NCBI GenBank assembly: GCA_050289385.1
Contig: JBNKFQ010000351.1
Location: 1 to 18,502, forward strand
From: JBNKFQ01 sp050289385
Lineage (GTDB): Bacteria; Pseudomonadota; Gammaproteobacteria; Pseudomonadales; Porticoccaceae
Direction: 5' to 3'
Length of the DNA stretch: 18,502 nt
The position numbers and the translations under genes are program-made. The notes under the pieces were generated by a model that saw nothing but the letters and a program-made list of their open reading frames with translations, had not been told where the DNA came from and searched no databases. Positions 17,488 to 18,502 of this stretch are shown piece after piece; the first letter of the stretch is position 1; the number at the start of each line of letters is the position of its first letter.

Positions 17488-18364
17488 AGAGGTAGGCACC
17501 TTGGTCGATAAGATAATTCCATATAGTCACTAGCGCATTGGAATCTTCTCGTACTAGACCATAGTGGTCACCGTGAGAATCTACATAGATATCGGCGTTT
17601 TTAATTAATCGTTGTATCGTCTTACTACTCTCCACATTGGCCTGTACATCTCGCCTACCAGTCATCACCAACGTTTTATGCTTTACGGCACTTGCCAGGT
17701 TTTTAAAATCTGTTGACTTATACGCGGTGTAATTCAATGCATAACGCTGCAAATAGCACTTTTGTGAAAATGGGTTGTCGATCCCTTCTGGGATATGAGA
17801 ATTTTCATAAAATCGCTCTGAATGCACTTTTTCATAGACGCTATTCAGTGCTTGTTCGTTTTTTGCAGCCAGGGTTAACAGGCTATCAATATCTAACGCA
17901 AAAGGCGTCGTGCAAGTGGCATCTTCCAACAACGTGTACTCGCCATGAGCCAAAATAAGCGTTCTGAACAAACCAGGATTCATATTTACTGCCGAAAGAG
18001 AAACACCTGCGCCAGAGCAATAACCTATCAGATCACATTCTTCTATCTCGCAATCGGATAAAACCGTAAGAAGATCCTTTGCATGATTATCTACAGACAA
18101 CTTATCAACCATAACAGAAACCCCCTCAGGGCTCAAAATCAAACGGGATTCAAGAGACACAATATTGTAATGATTTTGAAAAAAATCAAAAAAATTTTTC
18201 GACATTTTTAACTTCAAGCCAAAAGGCATAACCAATGCCAACCATGGCTGCCCTTTAGTAGTTTCGCTTATCGCATACTTTAGCTGAATTCCATCATGGC
18301 TTTCTACTGTTTTTTCTTTCACTGTCAATCCCTCTTCGTATTGCCCTAAATTAATCTGTTTCAC
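17480..18364 (-). CDS. Alpha/beta-hydrolase with Cys nucleophile, SyrC/CmaE-like aminoacyltransferase
   Basis: A 294-residue alpha/beta-hydrolase. The nucleophile elbow is GYCSGAG with C116 in place of the usual Ser. The likely acid is D239 (TGRRDVQ) and the His is H264 or H267 (DSHGDHYG). Cys in this position is a hallmark of SyrC and CmaE, which shuttle a chlorinated or to-be-chlorinated aminoacyl group between carrier proteins. The neighbours (A domain, carrier, halogenase) are exactly those partners. The inferred role is to move the modified residue from the free carrier to T1 of the NRPS, whose own A domain is dead, and possibly to T3 and T5. The start is GTG at 18364; an in-frame TGA lies 21 bp upstream and no strong Shine-Dalgarno is visible. 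Its end overlaps the A-domain gene. A type II editing thioesterase is the alternative. Confidence 0.85.
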   Translation of the reverse strand: MKQINLGQYEEGLTVKEKTVESHDGIQLKYAISETTKGQPWLALVMPFGLKLKMSKNFFDFFQNHYNIVSLESRLILSPEGVSVMVDKLSVDNHAKDLLTVLSDCEIEECDLIGYCSGAGVSLSAVNMNPGLFRTLILAHGEYTLLEDATCTTPFALDIDSLLTLAAKNEQALNSVYEKVHSERFYENSHIPEGIDNPFSQKCYLQRYALNYTAYKSTDFKNLASAVKHKTLVMTGRRDVQANVESSKTIQRLIKNADIYVDSHGDHYGLVREDSNALVTIWNYLIDQGAYLYA

Positions 18365-18422
18365 CTGCTGCGGAGGCTGATGTCACTAAGCCTGGACACT
18401 GTCGCTGCGATTAAACGGATTT

Positions 18423-18458
18423 ATTCAGATATATTAATAGTGTGTTACTTATCTGAAT
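18423..18458. promoter_or_regulatory. 9-bp perfect inverted repeat with 18-bp spacer, possible operator
   Basis: ATTCAGATA (18423-18431) and TATCTGAAT (18450-18458) are perfect inverted copies with centres 27 bp apart, located 59-94 bp upstream of the operon start. No T run follows, so a regulator-binding site is likelier than a terminator. Confidence 0.45.
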
Positions 18459-18476
18459 CCGAGATTTTGATTTCAT

Positions 18477-18502
18477 CTATACCCAAAGCGTTTGAGATTT
18501 AG
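18477..18502 (-). repeat. 26-bp repeat, right copy (inverted relative to 14702-14727)
   Basis: On the minus strand this copy matches 14702-14727 at 23 of 26 positions and ends exactly at the window edge, so the match may extend further right. It lies 113 bp upstream of the first cassette gene. Confidence 0.7.

Larger units (their letters stand above)
18365..18502 (-). promoter_or_regulatory. Upstream region of the halogenation operon, probable promoter
   Basis: The 138 bp before the hydrolase GTG are AT-rich, carry no supported gene and contain two notable elements: the right copy of the 26-bp repeat and a 9-bp inverted repeat at 18423-18458. A weak -35/-10 pair (TTCAGA, 18 bp, TATATC on the minus strand) overlaps the inverted repeat. 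The promoter call is inferred from position and composition. Confidence 0.4.

Noticed and set aside
18411..18476. 21-codon minus-strand ORF in the cassette promoter region
   Set aside because: Too short, no Shine-Dalgarno, and it overlaps the inverted repeat; no sign of a leader peptide such as repeated codons or an attenuator stem.
14702..18502. Active transposon or integron cassette bounded by the 26-bp repeats
   Set aside because: There is no transposase or integrase between the repeats and no visible target-site duplication; kept only as a repeat finding with an operator alternative.

Overview
The window comes from a bacterium, most likely a gammaproteobacterium. This rests on the gene families, Shine-Dalgarno sites and the similarity of the tailoring cassette to the syringomycin/coronamic acid type of Pseudomonas; the species cannot be read from the sequence. 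Every gene I can support lies on the minus strand. The window holds part of a non-ribosomal peptide synthetase (NRPS) cluster and nothing else: no tRNA, rRNA, CRISPR array, transposase or MbtH-like gene was seen.

Layout in transcription order (right to left). (1) 18365-18502: an AT-rich promoter region with a 9-bp inverted repeat and one copy of a 26-bp repeat. (2) 15737-18364: three tightly packed genes for an alpha/beta-hydrolase with a Cys nucleophile (SyrC/CmaE-like aminoacyltransferase), a stand-alone adenylation (A) domain with a valine-type pocket, and a stand-alone carrier protein (T). (3) 14737-15654: a SyrB2-type non-haem Fe(II)/2-oxoglutarate halogenase, carrying HxA where hydroxylases have HxD. 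(4) 14511-14736: a 226-bp gap with a second, inverted copy of the 26-bp repeat and other small palindromes. (5) 1-14510: one giant NRPS gene, open for at least 4,836 codons and running off the left edge. Its order is A(dead)-T / C-A-T / C-(A remnant)-T / C-A-T / C-(A remnant)-T / C-A..., where C is a condensation domain.

How the parts probably work together: the free A domain loads a branched-chain amino acid (Val-like) on the free carrier, the halogenase chlorinates it there, and the Cys acyltransferase moves it to the NRPS. The recipient is visible: the NRPS starts with a module whose A domain is inactivated and lacks its C-terminal subdomain, while its T domain is intact. Modules 3 and 5 also lack a usable A domain but keep intact T domains. 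The three T domains with no working A (T1, T3, T5) share residues that differ from T2 and T4, notably Ala in place of the usual Asp just before the FF of the carrier motif. This suggests, but does not prove, one trans-loading system serving several sites on the assembly line.

The NRPS is compositionally mosaic: module 4 is far more GC-rich than its surroundings and the halogenase cassette is AT-rich. No thioesterase is in the window, so the end of the assembly line lies to the left of base 1.
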